50,014 bases of DNA, from assembly GCF_003949795.1 (NCBI RefSeq), contig NZ_RPRY01000013.1:1-50014 (forward strand), written 5' to 3'. The position numbers and the translations under genes are program-made. A model generated the notes under the pieces. It did no database searches. It was not told the DNA's origin and saw only the letters and a list, made by a program, of their open reading frames with translations. Positions 1 through 6,959 of this stretch are shown here, one piece after another; within the stretch, counting starts at the first letter, position 1; every line of letters starts with the position of its first letter. The DNA is from Streptomyces sp. WAC06614. GTDB taxonomy: Bacteria; Actinomycetota; Actinomycetes; Streptomycetales; Streptomycetaceae.

Positions 1-2
1 GC

Positions 3-212
3 TCACCTCTGCTCCGCCGCCCCCGCCGCCCCTGCCGCCCCCGCCGGGTCGTCGGAGCGGAGGGCGCGGGTCTCCGCCTTCAGGATGCGCAGGGACTTGC
101 CCGCCGAGCGGGCCATGTCCGGCAGCCTCTTCGAGCCGAAGACCAGCAGGCAGACGACGATGACGATCACCAGGTGCCAGGGTTCGAGCGCGTTGCGGAT
201 CATGCGGGACAT
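3..212 (-). CDS. tatA: Sec-independent protein translocase subunit TatA/TatE family
   Basis: A 69-residue protein with one N-terminal membrane helix (about residues 8-22, HLVIVIVVCLLVFG), then the hallmark FGSKRLPDMARSAGKSLR amphipathic helix and a charged Ala/Gly-rich tail ending in GAAGAAGAA repeats. This is the TatA architecture: many copies oligomerise with TatBC in the cytoplasmic membrane to pass folded twin-arginine substrates. ATG at 212 is chosen because a GGGTGGG stretch lies about 7 nt upstream; a GTG at 224 and an ATG at 203 are alternatives. No tatC is nearby, so it may be an additional TatA paralogue rather than the main one. It is divergent from the FUSC gene. Confidence 0.85.
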   Translation of the reverse strand: MSRMIRNALEPWHLVIVIVVCLLVFGSKRLPDMARSAGKSLRILKAETRALRSDDPAGAAGAAGAAEQR

Positions 213-241
213 GGAACTACCCACCCGGCACCCCGCACAAA

Positions 242-283
242 TCTGAAGAAAACCTGAAGAACCGAAGGTAAGCCTGAAGAACC
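242..283. promoter_or_regulatory. Direct-repeat operator upstream of the FUSC gene
   Basis: The octamer CTGAAGAA occurs at 243-250, 254-261 and 274-281. The last two copies extend to CCTGAAGAACCG. Spacings of 11 and 20 nt place the copies on roughly one face of the helix, the layout bound by OmpR/PhoB-type response regulators. The block ends just before the predicted -10 of the FUSC gene, so a bound regulator would cover the -35 region. Confidence 0.5.
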
Positions 284-295
284 GGTGCGTTCCGC

Positions 296-309
296 TACGC
301 TGCGCCGTA
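296..309 (+). promoter_or_regulatory. Leaderless promoter of the FUSC gene
   Basis: TACGCT at 296-301 is followed by exactly 7 nt and then the ATG at 309, and there is no Shine-Dalgarno sequence. This spacing predicts transcription starting at the A of the start codon. Confidence 0.6.
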
Positions 310-2351
310 TGACCTGGTCACGGGCGCTGGTGCACACCGCCCGGTCCGGCATGACGATCGAGCGCGCCCGGCTGGAGCCGCTCGTCGCCCTGCGGGCCAC
401 CGCCGGGCTGGCCCTGGTCATCGGGGTCTCGCTGGCCCTCCTCGGCCCCGGCGCCGCCGCCAGTTCCGCCTTCGGCGCGTTCATGGCCGCGATCGCCACC
501 TTCCAGCGGAGCTGGCGGCCGCGCCCGGTGCTGGCGCTCGCCTCCGGGCTGACGCTGGCCGTGTCGACGTTCGTCGGCTACCTCGTCGGGACCTCGCACA
601 CCGGGGCGTTCCTCGCGCTGCTCGCCGTGTGGACCTTCGCGGCCGGGCTGATGTGGGCGGCCGGGCCGACCGCCGGAGTCATCGCCTCCGGCAACGTGGC
701 GGTCATGCTGGTGACGGTCACCCTGCCGACCTCGCTCGCCCAGGCCGCCGGCCACGCCGCGCTGATCGCCGCGGGCGGGGTGGTGCAGGCCGCGCTGATC
801 GTGCTGTTCCCGGTCCGCCGCTGGGGCGCCCAGCGCGACGCCCTCGCCGACGCGCTGGCCGCCGAAGCCACGTACGCGCACCGGCTGTGCGAGGACCCGT
901 GCGCGCCCTTCGACCCGGAACCGCTGATGACCGCCCGGGCCGCGGCCACCGTGACCCCGCGCCAGGCCCGCCGCCGGCCCGCCGAGCTGCACGGGGCCCG
1001 GGGCCTGGCCGAACGGATCCGCCCGGTCCTGGCCACGCTGGCCGAACCGGCCGTGGGAGCGCCCGCCGAGGGCCCGGCCCGGGAACGGGTGCGCGAACTG
1101 CTCGTCGCGGCCGGGGCCGTGCTCGACGCCGCGGCGGCGGCGATCCGGCACGGGGAGCCCGTACGGCTGCCCGGGGCGGCCCTGGGCGTGCTGAAGTCAC
1201 CGGACACCGACGGCCTGCTGGACGGGGCGGCGCTGCGCGCCGCGCGCCGGCTGGCGGCGCTGCTCCAGGACGTCGTGGAGACCGCCGCGCCCGGCTCCGG
1301 CCGGCTCGCCGACCCCGGCGCGTCCATGCTGCGGCCGACGCTGCCCGCCCTGGTCCCGCTGGTGGCCAGGGCCGTCCGGGCCGAGCTGCACCACGACTCG
1401 CCGGTGTTCCGGCACGCCGTACGGGCCACGGCCGTGGTCCCGGCCGGCTACCTCCTCGGCGGTCTCCTGCCGTTCGGGCACGGCTACTGGGCGCCGATGG
1501 CCTCCGTGATGGTGATGCGGCCGGACTTCGGCCAGACCTACGCGCGGGCCGTGGCCCGGTTCGGCGGCACCCTGGTCGGGGTCGCGGTCGCCACCGGGAT
1601 CGTGCAGCTCGTGCGGCCGGGGCCGTACCTGTCGGGCGGGCTGGCGGTGCTCAGCGCCGGGCTGATGTACGTGCTGATGCGCACCGGCTACGCGGTCAAC
1701 CAGGTCTTCGTGTCCGCCTACGTGGTCTTCCTGCTCGGCATGGCCGGCGCGGGCTGGCAGCAGACCGTACCGGACCGGGTGGCGCTGACCCTGGTCGGCG
1801 GGCTGCTGGCGATGGTCGGGTACGCGCTCTACCCGGCCTGGGAGACCCCGCGCCTGCGCGACCGCCTCGCCGACCGGGTCCTCGCCGACGGGCGTTACGC
1901 CGCCGCGGTCCTGGACCAGTTCGCCGACCCGGCCGGGGCCCGGCGGGCCGACGTACGGCGGGCGCTGCTGGCCGCGCGGGACGCCCGGATCGCCTGGCGG
2001 GAGGCCGAGGACCGGGCGGCGGGCGAGCCCGTACGGCACCGGGGGCTGTCGCGGGCCGCGGCCGGGGCGGCGGGGGAGGCGCTGGCCGCGCTGGGACGCC
2101 ACGCCATGCTCCTGGAGGCCCATCTGCCGGAGCCCGGCCACGACCCGGTCCCGGCGGCGGCGGAGCTGGCCGCGGCGCTGCGCGCCGCGACGGAGGCGGG
2201 GGCCGGGGCGATCCGCGAGGGCCGGCCCCCCGACTGGGCCGAGGTCCACGCGGTCACCGCGGCCCTGCCGCCCACGGCCCCGGCCACCCTGCGGGCGGCC
2301 GCGCCGCTGCTGTGCGGGTCCCTGGACGACCTGGGGGCGGCCCTGGCCTGA
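309..2351 (+). CDS. FUSC family inner-membrane protein
   Basis: A 680-residue protein with the duplicated FUSC layout: an N-terminal hydrophobic block (about residues 20-170) of several helices, a long Ala/Arg-rich cytoplasmic section, then a second hydrophobic block (about 362-520) containing HGYWAPMASVMVMRPDFGQTYARA, and a soluble C-terminal tail. FUSC proteins (YccS, fusaric acid resistance, aromatic acid exporters) are thought to export small organic acids; the substrate here cannot be read from sequence. ATG at 309 is preferred to the in-frame GTG at 285 because it fits a leaderless promoter. The gene stands alone, divergent from tatA, and is probably controlled through the repeats at 242-283. 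Confidence 0.85.
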   Translation: MTWSRALVHTARSGMTIERARLEPLVALRATAGLALVIGVSLALLGPGAAASSAFGAFMAAIATFQRSWRPRPVLALASGLTLAVSTFVGYLVGTSHTGAFLALLAVWTFAAGLMWAAGPTAGVIASGNVAVMLVTVTLPTSLAQAAGHAALIAAGGVVQAALIVLFPVRRWGAQRDALADALAAEATYAHRLCEDPCAPFDPEPLMTARAAATVTPRQARRRPAELHGARGLAERIRPVLATLAEPAVGAPAEGPARERVRELLVAAGAVLDAAAAAIRHGEPVRLPGAALGVLKSPDTDGLLDGAALRAARRLAALLQDVVETAAPGSGRLADPGASMLRPTLPALVPLVARAVRAELHHDSPVFRHAVRATAVVPAGYLLGGLLPFGHGYWAPMASVMVMRPDFGQTYARAVARFGGTLVGVAVATGIVQLVRPGPYLSGGLAVLSAGLMYVLMRTGYAVNQVFVSAYVVFLLGMAGAGWQQTVPDRVALTLVGGLLAMVGYALYPAWETPRLRDRLADRVLADGRYAAAVLDQFADPAGARRADVRRALLAARDARIAWREAEDRAAGEPVRHRGLSRAAAGAAGEALAALGRHAMLLEAHLPEPGHDPVPAAAELAAALRAATEAGAGAIREGRPPDWAEVHAVTAALPPTAPATLRAAAPLLCGSLDDLGAALA

Positions 2352-2356
2352 GCGTG

Positions 2357-2372
2357 CCCGTGCTGCCACGGG
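2357..2372 (+). terminator. Weak hairpin after the FUSC gene
   Basis: CCCGTG-CTGC-CACGGG forms a 6-bp stem with a 4-nt loop 6 nt after the stop codon. No U-run follows. The remainder of the 277-nt gap up to 2628 holds only the DUF397 promoter described separately. Confidence 0.35.
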
Positions 2373-2545
2373 TGCGTGCGGCAGGGGTGGCCGTCGCCGC
2401 GGCGTGGCGGGAATCACGTACGGCGAGCACCGGGCAACCGGGCCGCTGGAAAAGTGCGTCTACCAGCTGGCAGGGGTTCAAAGGCCTGGAAGAGGGCCTT
2501 CCGGCTCCGCGTCACCGCCTGAGAGTGATCAAGGAACCACCCCGC

Positions 2546-2592
2546 GTGCACGTGCATCTGCCCATGCAGTTGCGCATGAACACAGCTATGAT
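2546..2592 (+). promoter_or_regulatory. Promoter and operator box of the DUF397 gene
   Basis: GTGCACGTGCA at 2546-2556 runs into TCTGCCCATGCAG. A -35-like ATGCAG (2564-2569), a 17-bp spacer and a -10 TATGAT (2587-2592) follow. The same box, in the same orientation and at the same distance from a -10, lies ahead of the ATPase gene (3607-3653), so both promoters probably answer to one regulator, most simply the neighbouring XRE protein. Confidence 0.55.
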
Positions 2593-2628
2593 CCGGTGCA
2601 GTTGACATCTGCATTTCGGGGGCTTCCT

Positions 2629-2874
2629 GTGGACCATGCGTACAACGGGATGGCAGCTGCAGAACTCGCTTCCTTGTATGGGTTGACCTGGCAGAAGAGC
2701 AGGCACAGCAACTCGCAGGGTTCCTGCGTGGAGTTCGCCAAGCTGCCGGGCGGAGATGTGGCGGTACGCAACTCACGCCACCCGGACGGACCGGCACTCG
2801 TCTACACGCCGGCCGAGATCGAGGCACTGCTCCTCGGGGTGAAGGACGGGGAGTTCGACCATCTGATCGCCTGA
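2629..2874 (+). CDS. DUF397 domain small regulatory protein
   Basis: An 81-residue protein. The DUF397 core is clear: LTWQKSRHSNSQGSCVEFAKLPGGD, then VAVRNSRHPDGPALVYTPAEIEALLLG. GTG at 2629 is chosen because GGGGG lies 6-7 nt upstream and the domain begins about 15 residues later; the open frame extends further upstream without coding character. In Streptomyces, DUF397 (BldB/AbaA-like) proteins usually pair with WhiJ-type XRE/DUF5753 regulators and act with them on development or antibiotic production. Here it sits next to such a regulator and an ATPase, so a partner or antagonist role is inferred. It has no catalytic motif. Confidence 0.85.
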   Translation: MDHAYNGMAAAELASLYGLTWQKSRHSNSQGSCVEFAKLPGGDVAVRNSRHPDGPALVYTPAEIEALLLGVKDGEFDHLIA

Positions 2875-2915
2875 TCGGCGCACCGCGATCCACCGCACGG
2901 CGTCATGATCAAGCC

Positions 2916-2926
2916 GTGCACGTGCA
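2916..2926. promoter_or_regulatory. Third copy of the GTGCACGTGCA box
   Basis: An exact copy of the 11-mer found in the two cassette promoters. It lies between the DUF397 stop and the terminator stem, and no promoter hexamers are placed around it. It may be a decoy or auxiliary site. Confidence 0.4.
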
Positions 2927-2964
2927 CCGGCCGGGATCGATCGCATCGATCGATCCCGGCCGGT
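2926..2964. terminator. Bidirectional terminator between the DUF397 and ATPase genes
   Basis: A perfect 18-bp stem (2926-2943 with 2947-2964) closes on the 3-nt loop CAT. The arms read ACCGGCCGGGATCGATCG and its complement. It lies between two convergent genes, so it can stop transcription from both sides. Confidence 0.8.
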
Positions 2965-3001
2965 TCGCGTCCGTGGCCCGTCCCGGTCCTTCTCGGCCGA
3001 C

Positions 3002-3502
3002 TCAGTCCTGGAGCAGGAACAGCGCCCAGACCACTTTTCCGGTCAGGCGTCCCGCCAGGGGGTGCCAGCCCCAGCTGTCGCTGTAGGAGTCGACCAGGAA
3101 CAGCCCCCGGCCCGACTCCGCGTCGCAGTTCTCCTCCGTCCGGTCCGGGGAGAAGGCCCCGCCGGGCCGGTCCTCGCTGGGGTCCCGCACGGCGCACACC
3201 AGCCGGGTGCTCCACCGCATCAGGTGCAGCCGTACCGGCGGTTCCTCGCCGGTGCGGGACTCGTCCGGAAGGGCGTGCCGCAGGGCGTTGGTGACCAGCT
3301 CGGAGACGACCAGGGCCACGTCGTCGAACCGGTCGTCCAGGCCCCACTGGGACAGGGTGGACCGGGTGAACGAGCGGGCCCCCCGGACGGCCTCGTAACG
3401 GGCGGGCAGGGCGCAGGAGGCGGAGCCGGAGACAGCCGTGGGATCGACCGGGGGCAAACCCTGCCGTAACGGCTCGAGCACGGTCGATCCATTCGTCCCC
3501 AT
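3002..3502 (-). CDS. HATPase_c (GHKL) ATP-binding protein, anti-sigma/RsbW-like
   Basis: A 166-residue single-domain protein. The GHKL ATP-binding boxes are visible: N-box VVSELVTNALRHAL (Glu68, Asn72), D-box VCAVRDPS (Asp107) and G-box ESGRGLFLVDSYSDSWGW (about 129-146). There is no phospho-accepting His domain, so it belongs to the RsbW/SpoIIAB-like anti-sigma kinase group common in Streptomyces. ATG at 3502 is chosen because GGGAG lies 8 nt upstream. It is convergent with the DUF397 gene and divergent from the XRE gene, a recurring Streptomyces trio. Its promoter shares a box with the DUF397 gene. The target (sigma factor or anti-anti-sigma) cannot be read from sequence. Confidence 0.85.
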   Translation of the reverse strand: MGTNGSTVLEPLRQGLPPVDPTAVSGSASCALPARYEAVRGARSFTRSTLSQWGLDDRFDDVALVVSELVTNALRHALPDESRTGEEPPVRLHLMRWSTRLVCAVRDPSEDRPGGAFSPDRTEENCDAESGRGLFLVDSYSDSWGWHPLAGRLTGKVVWALFLLQD

Positions 3503-3606
3503 GCGAGGCACTCCCGGGATTCGCGGACGGAGCGGCGGCACTGTCCAGAAAGAACTGCGGGGTGGGTCCGGCGCCGGCGCGAAAGTGCACGCAGGTGCGC
3601 GGCACC

Positions 3607-3653
3607 ATCGTTCCGAATGGTGATGTCAGATGCAAGGGCAGATGCACGTGCAC
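3607..3653 (-). promoter_or_regulatory. Promoter and operator box of the ATPase gene
   Basis: Read on the minus strand, GTGCACGTGCA (3653-3643) runs into TCTGCCC, a -35 TTGCAT (3635-3630), a 17-bp spacer and a -10 AACGAT (3612-3607). The layout matches the DUF397 promoter base for base across the box and in its spacing. The leader to the start codon is about 100 nt. Confidence 0.5.
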
Positions 3654-3675
3654 GCGCCGGACCTGTCCAATCCCG

Positions 3676-3705
3676 TGACGGTTCTTGCTCATTTCTTCCT
3701 ACGCT
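3676..3705 (+). promoter_or_regulatory. Candidate promoter of the XRE/DUF5753 gene
   Basis: TGACGG (3676-3681) and TACGCT (3700-3705) are separated by 18 bp inside an unusually AT-rich stretch. The assignment is tentative. It would give a leader of about 130 nt to the GTG at 3842. The 339-nt space from 3503 to 3841 holds only this and the ATPase promoter. Confidence 0.3.
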
Positions 3706-3841
3706 TACTTACGGACTTCTTTTCCGGCAGGCTGGATTCCGTTACAGAACGAGTACGGGCCGATGCGTTTTGGTGGCAGACTGCGGCCCCTGGGGTACGG
3801 GGGCCCCGCGACGCACACCACCGATGGGGAGGGCAGGACTA

Positions 3842-4702
3842 GTGACCGCAGAAGCCAGCGGTTCTGTGGTGCGCCGCATCCTCCTGGGCTCTCAGCTCAG
3901 GCGCCTGAGGGAGTCCCGCGGCATCACCCGTGAGGCGGCCGGCTACTCGATCCGCGCATCCGAATCGAAGATCAGCCGCTTGGAGTTGGGAAGGGTGAGC
4001 TTCAAGGCCAGGGACGTCGAGGACCTGCTGACGCTGTACGGCGTCACGGACGGCGCCGAGCGGGAGTCCCTGCTCGGGCTGGTCCGGGAGGCCAACGCGG
4101 CGGGCTGGTGGCACAGTTACGGAGACGTGCTGCCCGGCTGGTTCCAGACGTACATCGGCCTGGAGGGCGCCGCCTCCCTGATCCGCATCTACGAGGTCCA
4201 GTTCGTCCACGGCCTCCTCCAGACCGAGGCCTACGCCCAGGCCGTGGTCCGCCGGGGCATGCCCACGGCCACCGCGGCCGAGGTCGACCGCCGCGTGGCG
4301 CTGCGCCTGGAGCGGCAGAAGGTCCTGGTGAGCGAGAACGCGCCGGTCTTCCACGCCGTCCTGGACGAGGCCGCCCTGCGTCGCCCGTACGGCGACCGGT
4401 CGGTCATGCGCGGGCAGTTGGAGCACCTCATCGACATCTCCCAGCGGCCGAACGTGCAGCTGCAGGTGATGCCCTTCTCCTTCGGCGGCCACGCGGGCGA
4501 GAGCGGCGCGTTCACGCTGCTGCGTTTCCCCGAGTCCGACCTCCAGGACATCGTCTATCTGGAACAGCTCACCAGCGCCCTCTACCTGGACAAGGCCGAG
4601 GAAGTGGCGCAGTACGAACGGGCCATGGAGCGGCTCCAGCGCGACTGCCCCGGTCCCGACCAGACCCGGGATCTTCTCCGGGGTTTGCTCCAACTGTCTT
4701 GA
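3842..4702 (+). CDS. XRE family transcriptional regulator with DUF5753 domain (WhiJ type)
   Basis: A 286-residue protein. An N-terminal helix-turn-helix spans about residues 14-68 (LLGSQLRRLRESRGITREAA, then SESKISRLELGR). A DUF5753 domain follows from about 97 to the end, with the typical [15 protein letters not shown] and FSFGGHAGESGAFTLLRFPES motifs. GTG at 3842 has a purine-rich Shine-Dalgarno (GGGGAGGG ending 8 nt upstream) and places the HTH at the usual distance from the N-terminus; the frame is open further upstream but does not look coding. WhiJ-type proteins act with DUF397 partners. It is divergent from the ATPase gene and is the best candidate reader of the GTGCACGTGCA boxes. Confidence 0.88.
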   Translation: MTAEASGSVVRRILLGSQLRRLRESRGITREAAGYSIRASESKISRLELGRVSFKARDVEDLLTLYGVTDGAERESLLGLVREANAAGWWHSYGDVLPGWFQTYIGLEGAASLIRIYEVQFVHGLLQTEAYAQAVVRRGMPTATAAEVDRRVALRLERQKVLVSENAPVFHAVLDEAALRRPYGDRSVMRGQLEHLIDISQRPNVQLQVMPFSFGGHAGESGAFTLLRFPESDLQDIVYLEQLTSALYLDKAEEVAQYERAMERLQRDCPGPDQTRDLLRGLLQLS

Positions 4703-4723
4703 ATCGCACGTACCATGACATCG

Positions 4724-4747
4724 GATCAGTCTCATCATCGACTGATC
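4724..4747. promoter_or_regulatory. Inverted repeat ahead of the aldehyde dehydrogenase gene
   Basis: GATCAGTC (4724-4731), an 8-nt spacer and GACTGATC (4740-4747) form a perfect dyad. It lies just after a -10-like TACCAT (4711-4716) and 50 nt before the dehydrogenase start. That position suits a repressor operator better than a terminator, since no U-run follows. Confidence 0.4.
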
Positions 4748-4796
4748 GGATGGTCACCGGTGCAGCGCAACGTGCGCGCTCGCAGTAAGGGATGGC

Positions 4797-6254
4797 ATGT
4801 CCATATTCGACGATCTGGCTCACCAGTACATCGACGGCGAATGGGTGGCGGGCACCGGTTCGTGGGACATCATCGACGTCAATCCGTACAACGGTGAGAA
4901 GCTGGCGGCCATCACGGTGGCCACCACGGACCAGGTCGACCGTGCCTACCGGGCCGCCGAGCGGGCCCAGGCGGAGTGGGCGGCCACCGGCCCGTACGTC
5001 AGACGCGAGGTCCTCGAACGCGCCCTGCGGCTGACCGAGGAGCGCGAGAAGGAGATCGTCGAGGCGATGATCGACGAGCTCGGCGGGACGCGTCCCAAGG
5101 CCGAGTACGAGATCCACCTCGCCAAGGAGTTCCTCCGCGAGGCCATCCAGCTCGCCGTCCGCCCCGAGGGCCGCATCCTGCCGTCGCCGGTCGAGGGCAA
5201 GGAGAACCGGGTCCAGCGGCTGCCCGTCGGCGTCGTCGCCGTGATCAGCCCCTTCAACTTCCCCTTCCTGGTGACCATGAAATCGGTCGCCCCCGCGCTC
5301 GCCCTCGGCAACGCGGTCGTGATCAAGCCCAACCAGAACGCGCCCGTGGTCGGCGGCGGGGTCATCGCCAAGATCTTCGAGGACGCGGGTCTGCCCGCCG
5401 GCCTGCTGAACGTGCTGGTCACCGATATCGCCGAGATAGGCGACGCACTGCTGACCCACCCGGTCCCCAAGGTCATCTCCTTCGCCGGCTCCGACCGCGT
5501 CGGCCGCCACGTGGGCGCCGTCGCCGCCCGCCACTTCAAGCGGACCGTCCTGGAGCTGAGCGGCAACAGCGCCCTGGTCGTCCTCGACGACGCCGACGTC
5601 GACTACGCGGTCGACGCCGCCGTCTTCAGCCGGTTCGTCTACCAGGGCCAGGTCTGCATGGCGGCCAACCGGATCCTGGTGGACCGGGCCGTGGCGGACG
5701 AGTTCACCGAGAAGTTCACCGCCCGGGTCCGCGGCCTGCGCACGGGCGACCCGCGCGAGGCCGACACCCACATCGGCCCGCTGATCAACTCCTTCCAGGC
5801 CGACGCCCTCACCGCGCTGGTCGACCGCGCCGTGGAGTCCGGCGCCCGCGCCCTGGTCCGCGGCCGGACCCGCGGCAACCTCGTCGAGCCCACCGTGCTG
5901 GCCGACCTCCCCGAGGACTCCCCGCTGCTGGGCCAGGAGATCTTCGGCCCGGTCGCCCTGCTGGTCGTCTTCGACGGTGAGGAAGAGGCGGTACGGCTGG
6001 CCAACGCGACCCCGTACGGGCTCTCCGGCGCCGTGCACACCCAGGACGTCGAGCGCGGCGTGCGGTTCGCCGAGCGCGTCGAGACCGGGATGATCCACGT
6101 CAACGACTCCACCATCGCCGACGAGCCGCTGGCCGCGTTCGGCGGGGAGAAGGCCTCGGGCCTGGGCCGGCTGAACGGGCACTCCACCGTGGAGGCCTTC
6201 ACCACCCAGAAGTGGATCTCGGTGCAGCACGGTCGGAGCCATTTCCCCTTCTGA
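4797..6254 (+). CDS. NAD(P)-dependent aldehyde dehydrogenase
   Basis: A 485-residue enzyme of the aldehyde dehydrogenase superfamily, which oxidises aldehydes to carboxylic acids in the cytosol. The key sites are present: oxyanion Asn154 in ISPFNFPF, the Rossmann motif FAGSDRVG (about 229-236), general-base Glu253 in LELSGN, nucleophile Cys287 in QGQVCMA, and EIFGPV near the C-terminus. The overall pattern resembles benzaldehyde/vanillin-type dehydrogenases, but the substrate is not certain. ATG at 4797 follows AAGGGA with a 4-nt gap. The gene stands alone between the XRE and DinB genes, and the dyad at 4724-4747 suggests it is controlled by a repressor. Confidence 0.9.
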   Translation: MSIFDDLAHQYIDGEWVAGTGSWDIIDVNPYNGEKLAAITVATTDQVDRAYRAAERAQAEWAATGPYVRREVLERALRLTEEREKEIVEAMIDELGGTRPKAEYEIHLAKEFLREAIQLAVRPEGRILPSPVEGKENRVQRLPVGVVAVISPFNFPFLVTMKSVAPALALGNAVVIKPNQNAPVVGGGVIAKIFEDAGLPAGLLNVLVTDIAEIGDALLTHPVPKVISFAGSDRVGRHVGAVAARHFKRTVLELSGNSALVVLDDADVDYAVDAAVFSRFVYQGQVCMAANRILVDRAVADEFTEKFTARVRGLRTGDPREADTHIGPLINSFQADALTALVDRAVESGARALVRGRTRGNLVEPTVLADLPEDSPLLGQEIFGPVALLVVFDGEEEAVRLANATPYGLSGAVHTQDVERGVRFAERVETGMIHVNDSTIADEPLAAFGGEKASGLGRLNGHSTVEAFTTQKWISVQHGRSHFPF

Positions 6255-6337
6255 GGCGATTGAGGACAGCAGCTGACCGCTATGCCTCGTAGCGTGGGTC
6301 CTGTTCGGAACGGCACCCATGCAGAAGGCGGTTGGAC

Positions 6338-6841
6338 ATGTCCATCTCCACCGAAGTCCCCGGCGACGAGCGCGGCACCCTCCTGGCGTTCGTGGAGTCG
6401 CAGCGGGCCGCGCTGCGCAAGGCGGCGCAAGGGCTGAGCGAGGAGCAGGCGGCGGGTCGGCACAGCGCCAGCGAGCTGTCCCTGTCCGGGCTGCTCAAGC
6501 ACGCGGCCCAGGTCGAGCGGAACTGGCTGCGGATGGCCCAGCAGCAGCCGTACGAGAGCACCCCCGAGAGCCACCTGGACGGCTTCAAGCTGGCCGAGGG
6601 CGAGACGATGCCCTCCGTGCTGGCGTTCTGGGAGTCGGTGTCGGCCGAGCTCACCCGGTTCGTCGAGGAGCTCCCGAGCCTCGACGAGACCTTCCCGCTG
6701 CCCCCGGCGCCCTGGTTCCCCGAGAACCACAAGGTCTCGATGCGCTGGATGCTGCTCCACCTGGTCGAGGAGTTCGCCCGGCACGCCGGTCACGCGGACG
6801 TCATCCGGGAGTCCCTGGACGGCACCAAGGCGATGGGCTGA
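6338..6841 (+). CDS. DinB family (DUF664) protein
   Basis: A 167-residue, mostly helical protein. DinB/DUF664 proteins are four-helix bundles with a histidine metal site, related to mycothiol-dependent enzymes. Candidate ligands are His55 in LLKHAAQVERNWL and the cluster HLVEEFARHAGHAD (His141, His149, His152). ATG at 6338 is preferred to the TTG at 6332 because AAGGCGG lies about 7-9 nt upstream. A mycothiol-linked transferase role is possible but not shown by sequence. It lies between the aldehyde dehydrogenase and the TipA-like regulator with separate spacing, so co-transcription is uncertain. Confidence 0.8.
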   Translation: MSISTEVPGDERGTLLAFVESQRAALRKAAQGLSEEQAAGRHSASELSLSGLLKHAAQVERNWLRMAQQQPYESTPESHLDGFKLAEGETMPSVLAFWESVSAELTRFVEELPSLDETFPLPPAPWFPENHKVSMRWMLLHLVEEFARHAGHADVIRESLDGTKAMG

Positions 6842-6895
6842 CCCTCCCGCCCGCCGGCGCTCCCGCGGTCCGCACCCGCCCGTGCACCTCACGAC

Positions 6896-6926
6896 TTGCA
6901 CCTCACGCCACGTGAGGGACCACAGT
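6896..6926 (+). promoter_or_regulatory. TipA-type MerR operator and promoter
   Basis: CCTCACG-CCA-CGTGAGG (6901-6917) is a 7-bp-arm dyad lying between a -35 TTGCAC (6896-6901) and a -10-like CACAGT (6921-6926) 19 bp apart. A 19-bp spacer with the dyad inside it is the signature of MerR-activated promoters, and the dyad closely matches the tipA promoter as I recall it. A half copy, TGCACCTCACG, precedes it at 6884-6894. Confidence 0.75.
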
Positions 6927-6959
6927 GAAGGGCGTACCGACCGAAGGAGCGGAAAGAAG

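Noticed and set aside
318..2605. Long overlapping open frames on both strands inside the FUSC gene
   Set aside because: They are shadows of a GC-rich gene: low-complexity Arg/Pro/Gly products, no family motifs, while the frame from 309 has clear FUSC features.
3587..3593. Partial GTGCACG near the shared promoter box as a fourth operator
   Set aside because: Only 7 of 11 bases match and it lies downstream of the predicted start of transcription.
4569..6320. 583-codon minus-strand frame opposite the aldehyde dehydrogenase
   Set aside because: Composition is Gly/Asp/Val-rich antisense without motifs; the plus strand has all aldehyde dehydrogenase residues.
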